NCBI GenBank assembly: GCA_964653075.1
Contig: CAZZAX010000001.1
Location: 1-64,000 of the forward strand
Source: NIOZ-UU13 sp964653075
GTDB lineage: Bacteria > Planctomycetota > Phycisphaerae > Sedimentisphaerales > Anaerobacaceae
Length of the DNA stretch: 64,000 nucleotides
Direction of reading: 5' to 3'
Shown here piece after piece: positions 61,822 to 64,000 of this stretch. Each line of letters begins with the position of its first letter. The stretch's first letter is position 1. The translations under genes were made by a program, and so were the position numbers. The notes beneath the pieces are model-generated. The model made no database searches. It worked only from the letters and a program-made list of their open reading frames with translations, and was not told the origin of the DNA.

Positions 61822-64000
61822 TCAGTTAATCTTCTTTGGTATTTGAACAATCTCTCCCGCTTCTTCCCTGATGACTTCGATGAAGTTGATAATCGGGGCC
61901 TGGTTCATCTGCGGATTATCCGATTTGGGAAGCAGGTCAAGGACAAGAACTTTTTCGGCTCTAATGCCTGTGAATTCTTTTATAATAGCTCTGTTGATTT
62001 CTCCTGCTGTTTTTAAGATATCAAAGCTTTCCAATACCACTTTGTCCTGAAGTTTGATATTAAAGACACGACGACCTTTTTTGTCTTCCGGCAGAGCTTT
62101 GAATCCAAGGCGGACAGTGTACATTGCAGCTTTTTGTCCGGCAGCATCATCAATCAGCGGTACTTCACAGCGTATCATCCCCTGACAGCCGGATGTGAAC
62201 AGCCAGGGCTTGTCAGTACCAGCTATGTTAACGCCTTTGAAGTCGCGACAGAAATATCCCATCCCTGGTAAAGTCTTATCATGGAGATCAAACTTAACGC
62301 CATAATTGGGAAAGTGATTATAGGAACCGGTTTTCGGATTCGGATAACCGAACCATACAATTCCCCTGTCATCCTTCATATCTGCGGAGGCGCCGAAATT
62401 AACCGCAAAACGCTTAACAGGATTCAGCTTGCCGGGTGTAACATAGACCGCCCATGGCTGAACTCTGTTTGGTTTGCGTTTCATAGCCAATGAGCAGCGG
62501 ACCGGATATGAGCATGTACAGCCCGCTGCTGCCTCCTGGGAAAGCAATAGGCCGCCTGCCGGTATAACACTAATGGCGCAGCCTGGGCGATAGGCACCGA
62601 AGATAGTGACCCCGTCGTCTCTCTCCAGGTCATAAAACGCCGTGCAGGCCGAGCGATAGAAAAGCCCCTTCGCTGAAGCAGCCGTGATGCCGCAGGTGTG
62701 GCCGGGTCGTAAAAACTCCCAGGGAACTCGCTCACCGGTTATTGGATGGTCGCGCATAACAATCTCACCAGTTTGAAGTTCACAGGCGCGCGGCTCCAGA
62801 ATAATTTTATCTGCGACAATAACCGGCCTCGTGCGGTAATTAAGGGCACGGGACCAAATCATATCGCCATCCCCGGCGGACAACGCCGTTATACGCCGCC
62901 ATTTCATACCGCCTTCTCTGAATCTCCACGCATCGTGGTTGCCGTGATTGCCGAAGAATAAAAGCAATCCACTGCTGTAGGCTGCTCCCATTTTATCGCC
63001 GCAGCACCCCGTCAAATCGACCGGTCGCCTCCAGATCAACTCTCCTGTTACAGCATCGAGGGCAAAAACATTCCTTACGTCGGCATCATCATAAGTCAAG
63101 CTCCCTTCGGGAAACTCCTCCCTGAACAGCTCGGCTTCCAGAGAGCTAATCAGATATTCAACCTGACCTTTTTGCCGGTAAGATTTGTCCTCCTTCAACT
63201 TCTCGGCCAAAAACTTTTTCTTTTCCCTTAGCTCTTCAAGAACTCCTGCTCTTTCTTTATATGTACCCTCTTTTATTAGTTTTCGCCTTCTCTTCAGGGC
63301 TCGTTTTCTTTGCCCATCTGATATTCCGCTGTCGGCGTAAAAGATTTTACCATCTCCGAGCGCGATCGTTATATTAGCAATCTTTTTCCCGCCGCGCTTC
63401 CAAAGCAACTCGCCCGTCTCCGTGTCCATGGCGAATATTTTGTCACTCGTCATTAAATTATTTGTCACAGCATTCGTCTGGAGAAATTCCCCTCCTCGTG
63501 CAAAAGATGTCATAGTGCGATACAGAATCCCATACCTTTGGGCAGCCATCCGCAATTCATACGGTTCAGCATACAGGTTTCTGGCGTACTTATACGAATC
63601 CCTGTGCTCCTCGGGGACATCCTCAATATTCTTCCATTTCCCATTTTCCACGAAACGCTTCAAAACAGCACCATAATCTTCATCCATGGCTGTGGCACTC
63701 GAGCCGTAGAGAATATTACCGATAACCGATATATAACCCCATCGGCGAGGTGACCCATCAGAAGTGGAAGGAATTGTATATTCACGCATTGTCCGTCCCG
63801 TCACCGGATCCAAGCGATAGCATTTATCACCAGAAGCAATATAAAGACCGTTTTCAGTTAAGACCAGATTCCCACAATCGGCTTTGATTTTCACGCGTAC
63901 CGCTCCCGGAATCTCCCTTTTCCATAGCAAAGTTCCATTGAACGCATCAACAGCCATGATTAGCTCTTCACCCTGCATAAATAGCCGCCCGTCCATTGAG
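61822..64000 (-). CDS. PQQ-like beta-propeller protein with coiled-coil insert and malectin-like C-terminus (5' end outside window)
   Basis: At least 725 residues; the frame is open to the right edge, so the start and any signal peptide are missing. Propeller blades appear as AVDAFNGTLLWKREIPGA, FAMDTETGELLWKRGGKK and FALDAVTGELIWRRPVDL. Between blades, about residues 225-300 form a basic coiled coil (RKRALKRRRKLIKEG ... LREKKKFLAEKLKED). The last 190 residues look like a malectin/NPCBM-type carbohydrate domain (YTVRLGFKALPEDKKGRRVF ... PIINFIEVIREEAG). A surface or periplasmic sugar-binding role is likely; no enzyme motif was seen. Confidence 0.8.
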   Translation of the reverse strand, partial: SMDGRLFMQGEELIMAVDAFNGTLLWKREIPGAVRVKIKADCGNLVLTENGLYIASGDKCYRLDPVTGRTMREYTIPSTSDGSPRRWGYISVIGNILYGSSATAMDEDYGAVLKRFVENGKWKNIEDVPEEHRDSYKYARNLYAEPYELRMAAQRYGILYRTMTSFARGGEFLQTNAVTNNLMTSDKIFAMDTETGELLWKRGGKKIANITIALGDGKIFYADSGISDGQRKRALKRRRKLIKEGTYKERAGVLEELREKKKFLAEKLKEDKSYRQKGQVEYLISSLEAELFREEFPEGSLTYDDADVRNVFALDAVTGELIWRRPVDLTGCCGDKMGAAYSSGLLLFFGNHGNHDAWRFREGGMKWRRITALSAGDGDMIWSRALNYRTRPVIVADKIILEPRACELQTGEIVMRDHPITGERVPWEFLRPGHTCGITAASAKGLFYRSACTAFYDLERDDGVTIFGAYRPGCAISVIPAGGLLLSQEAAAGCTCSYPVRCSLAMKRKPNRVQPWAVYVTPGKLNPVKRFAVNFGASADMKDDRGIVWFGYPNPKTGSYNHFPNYGVKFDLHDKTLPGMGYFCRDFKGVNIAGTDKPWLFTSGCQGMIRCEVPLIDDAAGQKAAMYTVRLGFKALPEDKKGRRVFNIKLQDKVVLESFDILKTAGEINRAIIKEFTGIRAEKVLVLDLLPKSDNPQMNQAPIINFIEVIREEAGEIVQIPKKIN

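Overview
The window reads as chromosomal DNA of a planctomycete, most likely from the Phycisphaerae. This is inferred from gene content, not from a marker-gene search. The hints are: a secreted LamG/PA14 protein built from repeated 'DVYFG...YYWRIDE' modules; Tat-exported sulfatase-like, aldo/keto reductase and TIM-barrel proteins; DUF4416 and DUF3616 proteins; a rhamnogalacturonan lyase of PL11 type; and a PQQ-like beta-propeller fused to a malectin-like domain. No insertion sequence, prophage, CRISPR array or rRNA was seen. One tRNA (Lys, CTT) is cut by the left edge, and one propeller gene is cut by the right edge.

Layout. 1-7.7 kb: tRNA-Lys, proS, a hydroxypyruvate-isomerase-like protein, DUF4416, a WecA/MraY-family lipid-linked sugar transferase with no normal start codon, an O-antigen-ligase-like polymerase with a TPR tail, and yebC. 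7.9-9 kb: a DUF3616 lipoprotein. 9.2-25.9 kb, all on the minus strand: a 17-gene hybrid type IV pilus / type II secretion locus. In transcription order it runs from the major pseudopilin (gspG), through a glycine-less gspG paralogue and minor pseudopilins, to pilM-pilN-pilO, a GspC/PilP-like protein and the secretin. Then come a histidine kinase, a response regulator, an HD-GYP protein, a STAS protein, the assembly ATPase and the platform protein. The ATPase has MshEN-type (c-di-GMP-binding) N-terminal motifs and shares the locus with the HD-GYP enzyme, so c-di-GMP control is a reasonable inference. An 11-bp-stem terminator after the major pseudopilin gene probably sets its excess over downstream genes. 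No retraction ATPase or prepilin peptidase is in the window, which favours secretion over twitching.

26.3-32.3 kb (minus): argH-thiL-PL11 lyase-tsaE, which look co-transcribed, preceded by a secreted Arg/Glu-rich coiled-coil protein. 32.5-41.2 kb: nagA, small membrane proteins, an iron-sulfur flavoprotein, the LamG/PA14 protein, a PilZ protein, and a TsaC-low-molecular-weight-phosphatase fusion overlapping rpiB. 41.5-49.1 kb: a sulfatase-like protein with Thr at the catalytic Cys/Ser position, accA, and tyrA-purL-purQ. PurL carries two fused PurS-like domains. PurQ carries an in-frame 48-nt, two-hairpin repeat element. 49.2-64 kb: aldo/keto reductase, a STAS protein, a four-gene minus-strand set (Nramp-like transporter without the metal-binding motifs, epimerase, DapA-like aldolase, esterase-like hydrolase), an alpha/beta hydrolase, an AlaX editing protein, an FAD oxidoreductase and the propeller protein.

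Taken together the region supports housekeeping (translation fidelity, purine, Arg, Tyr, thiamine and fatty-acid synthesis), envelope polysaccharide synthesis, a secretion/pilus machine, and degradation of plant or algal polysaccharides. The least explained parts are the palindromic element inside purQ, the metal-motif-less Nramp operon, and the unusual ATPase and pseudopilin residues in the secretion locus.
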